DNA from: UBA927 sp964367095
GTDB taxonomy: Bacteria > Patescibacteriota > Microgenomatia > UBA10105 > UBA927
NCBI GenBank assembly: GCA_964367095.1
Contig: CAYIXE010000043.1
Span: 1 to 6,776, forward strand
Length of the DNA: 6,776 nt
Reading direction: 5' to 3'
Below, in pieces: positions 1 through 5,619 of this stretch; the stretch's first letter is position 1, and each line of letters opens with the position of its first letter. Under the pieces are notes generated by a model. That model worked only from the letters and a program-made list of their open reading frames with translations. It was not told where the DNA came from and ran no database searches. Position numbers and translations under genes: made by a program.

Positions 1-130
1 AGAGAAAATCGACACAATTCAATTGTACTTTCAACAGAATTTCCGTGTCATGATCAATTACTTCATAGTAATTCGCGATTACGGCCCTATGTGCCGCACC
101 GATACATTCAAGTTATTATCGGATGTGGTC
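1..130. other. Left-edge stretch downstream of pilO, no supported gene
   Basis: This is the sequence following the pilO stop codon on the minus strand, up to the window edge. Two in-frame TAA codons (minus strand) stand 12 bases after the pilO stop. Beyond them a minus-strand frame stays open for 37 codons to the edge (beginning LECIGAAHRAVIANYYEVID), but it has no ATG or GTG and its only TTG codons lie deep inside it, so I do not call it a gene. A 13-base inverted repeat, ACAATT-C-AATTGT, lies at 14-26. No hairpin with a T-run, and hence no terminator, is visible after pilO, which fits the transcript continuing out of the window. Confidence 0.4.
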
Positions 131-865
131 TTATCGGGAAAAAGGATTGAGCTTTTGCTCGGTCACAGCCGTAGCGGGAGCCGCTGTCGACGCCTGTCCC
201 ACAAGCGGGAACGTAGAAAGCGTATCTATAAATGCCAGTTCACTTTCCGAAAGTGGGGTCAATACCGAAGAAGTACCACCCAATTGCGACACATACGGTT
301 CATAAAACGCATCCATGGATAGGGTGACGGTCAATTCTTGATCACTCTTTGAAAATATAATAGAAAACAATCGAATACGCATAAGCCTGCGCACCGCGGG
401 TGCTAGCATAATAAACTGCTGAATCGAAGATTCTGTACCAGAAACAGTAACCGTAAAGGGGACAATATGACTTCCAACTTTTTTCTCTGATGCGGATTGT
501 TTTCCTGCGGAAGACGAGGCGACACTGCCTCCTGTAACCGTCATATCAATTATCTTCACACCAGCCGTTTCGGCGACTGCTTCTACAGTGCTAAACAAAC
601 TCGGAAGACCCTTGTCTCCCGGAACAGCCGAAAGGACCACTGCTAATTTTTGTTTCAGATCTTCTTCAGTGTAACTATCAAGCAAGGCTGTTTTATCTTT
701 AAGCATTGCATTATCCTTTGTCAGAGCTGAGACAGAGATAAGCATTTCTTTGACTTTTTGTATTGATGGAATGACGCCGCCAATCACCGCACTGATACAA
801 AACAACAATACAGCAATCGATATTGCTATACTTTGATAGGTTCGTAGTATATTTTTGATATCCAT
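131..865 (-). CDS. pilO: PilO-like type IV pilus inner-membrane alignment protein
   Basis: PilO pairs with PilN in the inner membrane and, with PilM, forms the alignment subcomplex that links the cytoplasmic motor to the pilus. The 244-residue product has a short cytoplasmic N-terminus, one transmembrane helix at about residues 12-33, a polar helical (coiled-coil-like) stretch at about 34-70, and a periplasm-type alpha/beta domain beginning near GLPSLFSTVEAVAETAGVKI. This is the usual PilO order. The tail after about residue 205 is Ser/Thr/Ala/Pro-rich and looks disordered. Start choice: a TTG at 886 would overlap pilN by 14 bases, whereas ATG at 865 lies 7 bases after the pilN stop and begins MDIKNIL. 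No good Shine-Dalgarno is seen, so translational coupling to pilN is likely. Identification rests mainly on the pilM-pilN-pilO order, because PilO sequences are poorly conserved. Confidence 0.85.
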   Translation of the reverse strand: MDIKNILRTYQSIAISIAVLLFCISAVIGGVIPSIQKVKEMLISVSALTKDNAMLKDKTALLDSYTEEDLKQKLAVVLSAVPGDKGLPSLFSTVEAVAETAGVKIIDMTVTGGSVASSSAGKQSASEKKVGSHIVPFTVTVSGTESSIQQFIMLAPAVRRLMRIRLFSIIFSKSDQELTVTLSMDAFYEPYVSQLGGTSSVLTPLSESELAFIDTLSTFPLVGQASTAAPATAVTEQKLNPFSR

Positions 866-872
866 ACAGTTT

Positions 873-1415
873 CTATAAATTCGCAATAAATGAAAGCGAA
901 AGCTGAACGATTCCCGTCTCTTTCAGGTAAAAAGACATCATTTGCGGATTACGAAGCGTTTTCTCTTCTGTTGCAACGAGCACGTTTGCAATAGTTAAAA
1001 CCGCATCCTCTACAGAGGGAAGCTCAAGAGACACTGTTGATCGTCCTACATCATCTATAGACAAACTCGTGTAGTAGTTTTGGGGGGCGAGAGTTTGTAA
1101 AAGTGGAAAAAGCTTGCCATAAGGCTTGGCTGCTTCAAGTGCTTTTGATGCTATGACTGAACGTTGTTTTAAGGAAACGAGCAGGCCTTCTTTCACCATG
1201 TCTTGTTGGATAAGAGTACGTAATTCTTCCTTAATAGCTTCGAGTTGTTTCTGCTTCGACAAACCAAAAAAATAAACTGCCCCTATGATAAACCCAATGC
1301 TAAAAAGTCCTCCAAGCGCCCACCATGTGAGTTTGGTGAGCGTGAGTTCGAGCGGGCCTAGCCTTGCCTTAGTGCCCGACGCGTCTTTCATCAAATTAAT
1401 TTCTTCTTTAGCCAT
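873..1415 (-). CDS. pilN: PilN-like type IV pilus inner-membrane assembly protein
   Basis: PilN bridges cytoplasmic PilM and membrane-embedded PilO. The 180-residue protein starts MAKEEINLMK. The INLM at residues 6-9 matches the INL-type motif of PilN tails, which inserts into a groove of PilM. A hydrophobic helix follows at about residues 31-51 (from TWWALGG to VYFFGL), then a charged coiled-coil-like segment at about 53-95 (SKQKQLEAIKEELRTLIQQ), then an alpha/beta domain of the ferredoxin-like kind reported for PilN/PilO. Length is typical for PilN. The ATG lies 11 bases after the pilM stop, and an AGG overlapping that stop region 7 bases upstream of the ATG is a modest ribosome binding site. 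The family is clear from the motif, topology and neighbours. Confidence 0.9.
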   Translation of the reverse strand: MAKEEINLMKDASGTKARLGPLELTLTKLTWWALGGLFSIGFIIGAVYFFGLSKQKQLEAIKEELRTLIQQDMVKEGLLVSLKQRSVIASKALEAAKPYGKLFPLLQTLAPQNYYTSLSIDDVGRSTVSLELPSVEDAVLTIANVLVATEEKTLRNPQMMSFYLKETGIVQLSLSFIANL

Positions 1416-1426
1416 AAAACAGCCTA

Positions 1427-2455
1427 CTATTCACGAAGTGCCAATCCTGCCGCTACGGCAAAGGTCGTCCCTTCGCTATCTAAAACGCGAAACCGTTGAT
1501 CCCGTACAATATTTACCCATGGATTGGCAAGCTGTACTTCAATGCCGAGCGCCTCTGCTATGTAGACTACCATCCCCGGCAATTTCGCGGTTCCACCGGA
1601 AAGAACGACTGCATCAATTTTATCGCCGTTATATTTTTGGGAATAAAAGGCCATCGCCCGTTTCATCTCCATTATTATGGTATCCATAATGGGTTTGACA
1701 AGCGTCACGATTTTTCCCTGTAGTGTATTTTGCGCTACTCCATAGGTGCGTTTAAACTCTTCTGCCTGAGCGCTGTTGAAATCAAGACCAGACACGAGCG
1801 CGCGGGACAGCGCCTCTCCTCCAGCTGAAATGGATCGGGTGAAAGCAATAATTCCGCCGCGAAGTATTGCTAAATCGGTCGTAAGTGCGCCAAGAGACGC
1901 CAAAAGGACCGCGCCTTTAATGTTTGCTACTGATCCAGCAAGCGACCGTGACGTCGAAATGATTTCTGATTCGGCAGCTATGGGGATAAGCTCTGCCATC
2001 TCAACGATGGAGAGATATTTTTCCAAAAGTGTCTTAGGGCACGCGACCAACAACACGTCCATCTTGTCAGTGCCTGTTTCCTTGGCGTCACGAAGAATTG
2101 AATAATCTATATTTACCTGATCAAGCGGCAAAGGAATATATTGCTCAGCCTCCCAGTTTATCGCTGAGGAGAGCTCACGGGTGGAAAGTGTAGGCACTTC
2201 TATGACGCGGGTAAACACCTGAGATTCAGGAAGGGCGATAGCCACAGAACTTGTTTTTACCCCTGTTTCCTTCATAAGCTGGCGTATGATAAAGGCGACC
2301 GCCTCATGATCAGCGGGAAGTGGAGAGGAAAGAGCTTTGGGAGGTGTGGGTATAGATCCTGCGGCAAGAAGTATTTTATTTGTAGCATCGTGTGCAATTT
2401 CGATGAGCTTTATGCTATGAGATCCGATATCCAATCCGAGCAGTGATTTTGCCAT
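1427..2455 (-). CDS. pilM: PilM, actin-like ATPase of the type IV pilus
   Basis: PilM is a cytoplasmic FtsA/actin-fold protein that binds nucleotide and the PilN tail and forms a ring below the pilus platform. The 342-residue product has the phosphate-1 motif LGLDIGSHSIKLIEI at residues 6-20 (Asp9), the family segment EVPTLSTRELSSAINWEAEQ at 86-105 followed by YIPLPL, the phosphate-2 region at 184-198 (LLASLGALTTDLAIL), and the adenosine motif LSGGTAKLPGM at 285-295. It is full length for PilM. Oddity: residue 187 is Ser (codon TCT), where actin-fold phosphate-2 loops of this type normally have Asp (DIGA/DLGA). The other motifs are intact, so nucleotide handling may be altered rather than lost. 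The ATG follows a strong AAGGAG. It heads the pilM-pilN-pilO block. Confidence 0.96.
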   Translation of the reverse strand: MAKSLLGLDIGSHSIKLIEIAHDATNKILLAAGSIPTPPKALSSPLPADHEAVAFIIRQLMKETGVKTSSVAIALPESQVFTRVIEVPTLSTRELSSAINWEAEQYIPLPLDQVNIDYSILRDAKETGTDKMDVLLVACPKTLLEKYLSIVEMAELIPIAAESEIISTSRSLAGSVANIKGAVLLASLGALTTDLAILRGGIIAFTRSISAGGEALSRALVSGLDFNSAQAEEFKRTYGVAQNTLQGKIVTLVKPIMDTIIMEMKRAMAFYSQKYNGDKIDAVVLSGGTAKLPGMVVYIAEALGIEVQLANPWVNIVRDQRFRVLDSEGTTFAVAAGLALRE

Positions 2456-2462
2456 AAAGTTT

Positions 2463-2469
2463 TCTCCTT
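2463..2469 (-). promoter_or_regulatory. Strong Shine-Dalgarno of pilM
   Basis: On the minus strand AAGGAGA stands with its AAGGAG core 8 bases before the pilM ATG. It is the only strong ribosome binding site in the window and fixes the pilM start. It contrasts with the genes at 2832, 5557 and 6681, which have a -10-like element in that place instead. Confidence 0.85.
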
Positions 2470-2474
2470 AATTA

Positions 2475-2503
2475 AGTATGAATTATCAGAGAAAAACTAT
2501 CAA
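2475..2503 (-). promoter_or_regulatory. Possible sigma-70-type promoter of pilM
   Basis: In the 65-base gap before pilM the minus strand shows TTGATA (2503-2498, 5 of 6 to the -35 consensus), a 17-base spacer, and CATACT (2480-2475, 4 of 6 to the -10). A start about 7 bases on would leave a short leader that carries the AAGGAG. The -10 is weak, and an alternative GATAAT in the same gap lacks a partner -35. pilM could equally be read from the promoter before the 2832 gene. Confidence 0.35.
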
Positions 2504-2520
2504 GAGGAAACAGCGACCTA

Positions 2521-2832
2521 CTACAAAGAGGGAGAGATTTTTACTACTTTTTCAAGCACGTCTATTCTGTCTTCATGATCTTCGATTTGATCTTTGTAAC
2601 CAATCACCAATGCCACCTCATCCCGCATATCACGAATCTCTTTCAAGATGGCATCTTTAAATTTAATAATATCTTCTTTATTTGCATATCCCTTTAGATC
2701 ATCTTTAGTTGCAAATTTGGTTAGATCATCTTTGGTTGCAAATTTCTCATCTTGACGCTTCTCCATAGCGACAAGATCTTCCTTTGTTGCAAAAACTTTT
2801 TTCAACTTGATGATATCAGCATTCGTTATCAT
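2521..2832 (-). CDS. Small coiled-coil protein with ATKDDL repeats
   Basis: This is a 103-residue soluble protein with no signal peptide or membrane helix, rich in Lys, Asp and Glu and predicted almost wholly helical. Four related segments recur: FATKEDL (14-20), FATKDDL (31-37), FATKDDL (40-46) and YANKEDI (49-55). The C-terminal half, through KDQIEDHEDRIDVLEKVV, has coiled-coil heptad character. Proteins of this short (F/Y)ATK(E/D)DL type are common hypotheticals in Patescibacteria; their function is not known to me. The repeat recalls coiled-coil segments used for oligomerisation. It lies between the PilX-like gene (39-base gap) and pilM (65-base gap), so it may be read with the pilus genes, yet it has its own promoter-like sequence. 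The ATG at 2832 has no Shine-Dalgarno. A pilus function is only a guess from location. Confidence 0.75.
   Translation of the reverse strand: MITNADIIKLKKVFATKEDLVAMEKRQDEKFATKDDLTKFATKDDLKGYANKEDIIKFKDAILKEIRDMRDEVALVIGYKDQIEDHEDRIDVLEKVVKISPSL
2694..2747 (-). repeat. Two 27-bp direct repeats inside the coiled-coil gene
   Basis: Copies at 2694-2720 and 2721-2747 differ at three positions and encode the two adjacent FATKDDL repeats (9 residues per unit). The high nucleotide identity suggests recent in-frame duplication rather than selection on protein sequence alone. Confidence 0.8.
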
Positions 2833-2838
2833 ATATTC

Positions 2839-2867
2839 AATCTATAGTGCAAACTTCACTTTGTCAA
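2839..2867 (-). promoter_or_regulatory. Promoter of the coiled-coil gene, probably leaderless
   Basis: A perfect TTGACA (2867-2862) begins 4 bases after the stop codon of the PilX-like gene. A TAGATT (2844-2839) follows after 17 bases; TATAGA (2846-2841) at 15 bases is the alternative. The 17-base version ends 6 bases before the ATG at 2832, so transcription would start at or next to the A of the start codon. There is no Shine-Dalgarno. This fits a leaderless message. Confidence 0.6.
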
Positions 2868-2871
2868 TCTT

Positions 2872-3711
2872 TTATTTCGACAACGCGGACTGACTATAAA
2901 GCACAGCATCAAACAAAGAGGATGCAGATTTGTATTGTTGATACACCACAATTTTTCTGGTCGTTCCCGAGGCGACAGCGCCTGTGGACTCTATGCGTTT
3001 GGCTTGAAGCGGCAGCGTGCCCAAAAGGGGATCAAATGAAATATTCGTTGCATTGTAAATGGGACGAATACGAAGCGTCAGAAGCGTATCCGTCGCGACA
3101 TTGATGCCAAAGTCCGTCAAAAAATTCATTGATTTGACATAGACGTTTGACTTTCCGCATCCGACTCCGGTTGATGTAGGAAGAGAAAAGTTATTGGTAC
3201 GCGTTGCCGCTTGTGCATCATACGCCCCTCGGGCCATGTAATACGCTCCACCGCGTTTATAGACTACGGCGACAGAAAGAGCCGGAACCGTTGCCTCCTG
3301 ACTCCAGCAAAGATTGACAAGATTCGTACGAAATGACGTGCTCTCATTGAGACTGCCGTCTGCATTATGATCCACCAACCAGAGCGTTTCAGTATTTGAC
3401 GTCGTCGTTTGTTTGGAAAACTCGTATATACCGGCCGCCCCTCCAATATTGGTAACCGTTACGGAAAATTGAGCCCCGCCTGATAGTACCTCAGCCGAAT
3501 TAATGCCGCTTTTAAGAGCCGACTCTATCCCAGCTTCTGCGGCATTAAATGCACGGGCCGAGTCCTCAAGCTGCGTCGTTATTGCAGTATTTGTCGTCGT
3601 CCGGCCGATAAAGGCCAACACTAACGTAATCGCGACCGTAAGAACAAGAAGTGTTATAAGCACTATCTGCCCCTTTTGCTTTATATCGATGTGTCCTGTC
3701 TTTCTTTTCAT
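2872..3711 (-). CDS. PilX-like pilus assembly protein (minor pilin-like)
   Basis: This 279-residue protein has a positively charged N-terminus, KGQ at 13-15, and one long hydrophobic helix at about 16-35. A polar helix follows with AFNAAEAGIE at 54-63. The helix-then-AAEAG pattern is the signature of PilX N-terminal domains, whose members act as minor pilins that prime or decorate type IV pili. The usual prepilin Glu at +5 after the Gly is absent (KGQIVLITLL), as in many PilX-like proteins. The remainder looks like an extracytoplasmic beta-rich domain with two cysteines (135 and 185) that could pair. It ends with STGAVASGTTRK (242-253) and SLFDAVLYS (265-273), a pattern I associate with Patescibacterial members. 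It lies 61 bases after the Cys-rich gene with no separate promoter evident, so co-transcription is likely. No clear Shine-Dalgarno precedes the ATG. Confidence 0.8.
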   Translation of the reverse strand: MKRKTGHIDIKQKGQIVLITLLVLTVAITLVLAFIGRTTTNTAITTQLEDSARAFNAAEAGIESALKSGINSAEVLSGGAQFSVTVTNIGGAAGIYEFSKQTTTSNTETLWLVDHNADGSLNESTSFRTNLVNLCWSQEATVPALSVAVVYKRGGAYYMARGAYDAQAATRTNNFSLPTSTGVGCGKSNVYVKSMNFLTDFGINVATDTLLTLRIRPIYNATNISFDPLLGTLPLQAKRIESTGAVASGTTRKIVVYQQYKSASSLFDAVLYSQSALSK

Positions 3712-3740
3712 ATCTTTATTTTCTTATCTTTCTTTCGAAC

Positions 3741-3772
3741 TAACGAAGTAACGAATTAACGAATTAACCAAT
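3741..3772 (-). repeat. Tandem 8-bp repeat (ATTCGTTA on minus strand)
   Basis: On the plus strand four consecutive units read TAACGAAG, TAACGAAT, TAACGAAT and TAACCAAT, and a degenerate fifth (TTTCGAAC) lies at 3733-3740. The array starts immediately after the TAA stop of the Cys-rich gene and fills more than half of the 61-base gap before the PilX-like gene. On the minus strand a purine-rich run leads on to the next ATG. It has no dyad symmetry of terminator type. Confidence 0.85.
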
Positions 3773-5557
3773 TTACGGTGCCACCTCCTGCCAGCTTACT
3801 GACGTATCTTTCATCGAGTCGGGAAGGGTAAAAAGTAATTGCGGATCGTAGATAAATAGTTCAGCCGAGGAAGCCGTGTTTGCCCCAACCAGCTCTAAGT
3901 CTCTCTCTAAAAGAAAATTGCCTGCAATAAACATTCCCTTGCCTACAAATCGTTCTGATCCTGAGCTTGTCGAAGGACCTGTCTGAAACGTGCCGGTCGG
4001 GGACACGATGTACATGCCATCCAATACTGACGCAGTGGAGAGTGCACTCACGCCGACCGTCGAGTTGACGATGATATTCCCATTCACGATAAACGCGACA
4101 AATCCATCTCCGGTTATATTTATTTTGCCGCCAATTGTCACATTGCCGGTCACGATAAAGATGATAGTTTCGCCGGTTGTCACCGTCCAATCGCCAAAGG
4201 TCGTCATATCTCCCGCTATATAGTGGGGCTTGGCACGGGATGCGGGCTTTGCGACGGACAAAAGATTGGGAAACGAATTATTATCAGTGGCAGTTGGCGC
4301 GCCAAACCTGCGATAAAAATAATCATAATAATCAATCGCTACCCGTGTGGCGTTTACCTGCCAGTTTTTTGAAGACACCAGCGTACCGCCTGTGGATAAG
4401 GGAGAACTATCCAAATCATACGACGTACCATATGTCACTATCCCCGGATATCCGCCTGTGCCATTACTGCTAAACACCCTAGGTGTGACGTTTGGGATAT
4501 AGGATCGCAGGTTGCCGGAGGCATACACGTCTCCACCTTGCGTCTGAAGCCACGCGGTCCCCAACGTGTATCCGATGTCCCATGCAATCGTCTGATTGGC
4601 TCCCAAAGTCTGTGACAATCCCTCGCCCGTCGTACCGATTGTAATATTGGTCCAGCACGGACGCGCATACGCCCAATTGGCAGTGGGAGGCACAGGACTC
4701 AGGGAATACCAGCCGGCGAGAATATTTGCAAACGTCACATAATTTGCACCACTTTGGGTTTGAGCGGGAGGCTGGCTGGCAGAGGAAGCGGAAAATTGAA
4801 ATGTGGTGCCATTTATCTGCCCCGCAGTAATCGGCACGGCTTTAATCGCCGCACAGCTTGTGTCCGCAGCGGTTATCTGTACCGCGCGCGCGGTAATCGT
4901 ACCTACGGGTATAGGTGTCGGAGTTGGCGGTATAGGAGTAGGTGTTGCAGTCGAGACACAGGCATAGGTAGTATAGTTGGATTGTGAGCAAAGCACTTCA
5001 TCATCCGTACATACTTTCCTACACACCTCTCTTCCCTGTTTCCATTCACATACCTGCTCACACGTACCTTTGATTGTTGTCTGTCTGCAACATCCGGTTA
5101 TTAGCGTAGCATTTCCCATCACATAGCCCTGTTCTCCCGAAGAACATACCGTACTTAATGGTTGGGTATAATCCACAACGGTTCCTCCTGAACAATTGTT
5201 ATTACCACTCGGATCCGGTCCCCCCCCACACGATTTGCACCTACCCTGATTGTCGACGCCACACTGACATTCTGAGCCAGGAACAAGGCATTTTATCGAT
5301 TGAACCTCAATACAATCATGAGGACATCCCCCATTTGGACAGAGTGGATTCGGTGGATCAATTTGACAACATAACGATTTTGTCGGTACGCATATTAAAT
5401 CGCCTCCACAAGCACTGCAATCATTAGTACCAAAGCACTCTTGTGCATAAACATTCGTATTGGTTGTGACGAGTAGGGTGATAATACCAAATACTAGAAA
5501 TAGGATATAGACTAAATTATTAAAATGCCTTCGCATACTATTTCGCCCGTTCCTCAT
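3773..5557 (-). CDS. Exported Cys-rich multidomain protein, candidate pilus-associated adhesin
   Basis: This 594-residue protein is of a kind I associate with Patescibacterial pilus loci; I know of no gene name. Parts in order: signal peptide at about 1-38 (basic residues, hydrophobic 15-31, cleavage likely VYA|QE); a domain with 24 cysteines between 41 and 200, including CC pairs, in knottin-like spacing; a TPTPIPPTPTPIP linker at about 205-217; a beta-sandwich-like region at about 219-330 (ANYVTFANILAGWYSLSPVP resembles Cna-B/prealbumin-like folds); then WLQTQGGDVYASGNLRSYIP; and a C-terminal repetitive beta region (TGNVTIGGKINITGDGFVAF) suggesting a beta-helix, ending WQEVAP. There is no LPXTG motif or C-terminal membrane anchor. 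The many cysteines imply disulphides formed outside the cytoplasm. It precedes a PilX-like gene, so a role as tip or shaft-associated adhesin, analogous to PilY1, is an inference. Start 5557 agrees with the promoter position; ATG 5536 is the alternative. Confidence 0.85.
   Translation of the reverse strand: MRNGRNSMRRHFNNLVYILFLVFGIITLLVTTNTNVYAQECFGTNDCSACGGDLICVPTKSLCCQIDPPNPLCPNGGCPHDCIEVQSIKCLVPGSECQCGVDNQGRCKSCGGGPDPSGNNNCSGGTVVDYTQPLSTVCSSGEQGYVMGNATLITGCCRQTTIKGTCEQVCEWKQGREVCRKVCTDDEVLCSQSNYTTYACVSTATPTPIPPTPTPIPVGTITARAVQITAADTSCAAIKAVPITAGQINGTTFQFSASSASQPPAQTQSGANYVTFANILAGWYSLSPVPPTANWAYARPCWTNITIGTTGEGLSQTLGANQTIAWDIGYTLGTAWLQTQGGDVYASGNLRSYIPNVTPRVFSSNGTGGYPGIVTYGTSYDLDSSPLSTGGTLVSSKNWQVNATRVAIDYYDYFYRRFGAPTATDNNSFPNLLSVAKPASRAKPHYIAGDMTTFGDWTVTTGETIIFIVTGNVTIGGKINITGDGFVAFIVNGNIIVNSTVGVSALSTASVLDGMYIVSPTGTFQTGPSTSSGSERFVGKGMFIAGNFLLERDLELVGANTASSAELFIYDPQLLFTLPDSMKDTSVSWQEVAP
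3959..3977. repeat. Dispersed TCCTGAGCTTGTCGAAGGA-type repeat inside a CDS
   Basis: The 19 bases TCCTGAGCTTGTCGAAGGA form an imperfect palindrome. On the minus strand the arms GGTCCT and AGGATC pair with one G-T wobble. This CCTGAGCTTGTCGAAGG core is a well-known short interspersed sequence of many bacterial genomes. Here it lies in frame in the Cys-rich gene and encodes PSTSSGS at about residues 527-533, the typical translation of one of its frames. No second full copy is present in the window. Confidence 0.7.
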
Positions 5558-5558
5558 G

Positions 5559-5574
5559 CTTATTACATAATAAG
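5559..5574. promoter_or_regulatory. Operator-like palindrome over the -10 of the Cys-rich gene
   Basis: CTTATTA-CA-TAATAAG is a perfect inverted repeat with 7-base arms and a 2-base spacer. It covers the whole -10 (5572-5567) and the predicted transcription start, and ends 1 base before the ATG. It has the size and placement of a dimeric repressor site. A short hairpin or chance AT-rich symmetry are the alternatives. Confidence 0.45.
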
Positions 5575-5595
5575 TTCCCTATTGAATCCAGTCAA
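5567..5595 (-). promoter_or_regulatory. Promoter of the Cys-rich/PilX-like operon
   Basis: TTGACT (5595-5590, 5 of 6), exactly 17 bases of spacer, and TATTAT (5572-5567, 5 of 6) make the best sigma-70-type promoter of the window. The -10 ends 9 bases before the ATG at 5557, leaving a leader of only about 3 bases. No Shine-Dalgarno is placed for that ATG. It probably drives the Cys-rich and PilX-like genes together. Confidence 0.7.
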
Positions 5596-5619
5596 GGATG
5601 AGAATACACTGGTACTATA

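Noticed and set aside
14..26. Inverted repeat ACAATT-C-AATTGT.
   Set aside because: Short and AT-rich, with no promoter or gene start beside it in the window.
1..130. Minus-strand frame open for 37 codons from just after pilO to the left edge (LECIGAAHRAVIANYYEVID...).
   Set aside because: The residue mix looks protein-like, but there is no ATG or GTG, the only TTG codons are deep in the frame, and 37 open codons can arise by chance. A following pilus gene may start outside the window.
515..531. Hairpin GAGGC-GACACT-GCCTC, sharing the 10-mer CGAGGCGACA with another hairpin at 2968-2983.
   Set aside because: Both lie inside coding sequence for similar Gly/Val/Ala/Ser residues, have short stems and no T-run. 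They are probably coincidence of codon use rather than an element.
866..886. Longer pilO start at TTG 886.
   Set aside because: It overlaps pilN by 14 bases with a rare start codon. ATG 865 gives a normal PilO N-terminus just after the pilN stop.
1253..1263. CTTCGACAA in pilN resembling part of the dispersed repeat at 3959-3977.
   Set aside because: Only a 9-base match, within the conserved region after the PilN membrane helix. It lacks the palindromic arms.
1285..2105. Plus-strand open frames across pilN and pilM.
   Set aside because: They are antisense to genes with clear family motifs and encode nothing recognisable.
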